Below are positions 63,917-64,000 of a stretch of 64,000 bases of DNA, one piece after another; the stretch's first letter is position 1; each line of letters opens with the position of its first letter. Under the pieces are notes generated by a model that saw only the letters and a list, made by a program, of their open reading frames with translations, searched no databases and was not told the DNA's origin. The position numbers and the translations under genes were made by a program. Source of the DNA: Bacteroidota bacterium (GTDB lineage Bacteria; Bacteroidota; Ignavibacteria; UBA10030); the NCBI GenBank assembly GCA_021813905.1, contig JAKAJH010000007.1, forward strand, positions 20,938 to 84,937, written 5' to 3'.

Positions 63917-64000
63917 ATGGCAGAAAAGAAGATCATTCTCGCGATTGGCGCTCATGCGGGCGATATGGAAGTCACCTGCGGCGCTGTGCTTCGCAAACAC
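63917..64000 (+). CDS. PIG-L/LmbE family deacetylase-like protein, N-terminal end (partial)
   Basis: 28 codons before the window ends ('MAEKKIILAIGAHAGDMEVT', 'CGAVLRKH'). The usual motif AHPDD, where His and the second Asp bind zinc and the first Asp is the general base, reads AHAGD here: zinc ligands kept, base replaced by Gly. It is 16 bases after the GNAT gene and likely co-transcribed. Amidase activity is uncertain. Confidence 0.7.
   Translation, partial: MAEKKIILAIGAHAGDMEVTCGAVLRKH

Overview
The window is one contiguous stretch of a GC-rich bacterial chromosome, about 45 protein genes, packed tightly and mostly on the + strand. Several secreted enzymes end in a type IX secretion (T9SS) sorting domain of the 'YPNPFNP' kind. 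There are two PorV/PorQ-family outer-membrane proteins, a TonB-dependent receptor with a carboxypeptidase-like N-domain, and a one-subunit cytochrome b succinate dehydrogenase. Together these point to the Bacteroidota/Chlorobi/Ignavibacteria side of the tree. The clear Shine-Dalgarno sites and the repeated TTGnnn-17-TAnnnT promoters fit a deep lineage such as Ignavibacteria or Kapabacteria better than Bacteroidia. That placement is inference.

1-25188 (+): a secreted beta-glucan/hemicellulose degradation region. It opens with the tail of an outer-membrane receptor, a 1159-aa surface protein and a PorV-like protein. It continues with GH26, GH3, GH9, a ROK sugar kinase, a parvulin/SurA-like chaperone, GH3-PA14, two tandem GH5, GH3-CARDB-F5/8C, GH16 lipoprotein, a sodium/solute symporter and a 72-aa membrane protein. 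Polymer would be cut at the surface by T9SS-attached endo-enzymes, finished by GH3 beta-glucosidases, imported by the symporter and phosphorylated by the ROK kinase. No SusD homologue is visible.

25376-31657 (+): a membrane-anchored GH76-like glycosidase overlapping a methyltransferase, then a regulatory block: an OmpR-type regulator with a degenerate receiver, an RsbW-like ATPase, a STAS antagonist and a CHASE2-SpoIIE phosphatase (a partner-switching system).

31736-37766 (-): aldo/keto reductase, cytoplasmic GH15, zinc glucose dehydrogenase and an MFS transporter read as an operon from a good promoter. It looks like a non-phosphorylative glucose oxidation route for alpha-glucosides.

37834-38932: a non-housekeeping island. 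It holds tRNA-Asn(GTT), an intact GIY-YIG nuclease gene, a second copy of the tRNA 3' end, and a decayed GIY-YIG gene. This is the strongest candidate for a poorly described element in the window.

39111-56040 (+): housekeeping genes (ybaB, recR, two lipoproteins, pheA, ftsX, a large lipoprotein, a predicted outer-membrane protein, sdhCAB, a 1216-aa TPR protein, an unrecognised 401-aa protein, obgE).

56063-62916 (+): promoter, long leader, TonB-dependent receptor, 706-aa exported protein with T9SS-like tail and a second PorV-like protein, repeating the arrangement at the left end. The window closes with a double GNAT acetyltransferase and the first 28 codons of a PIG-L-type protein with an altered active-site motif.
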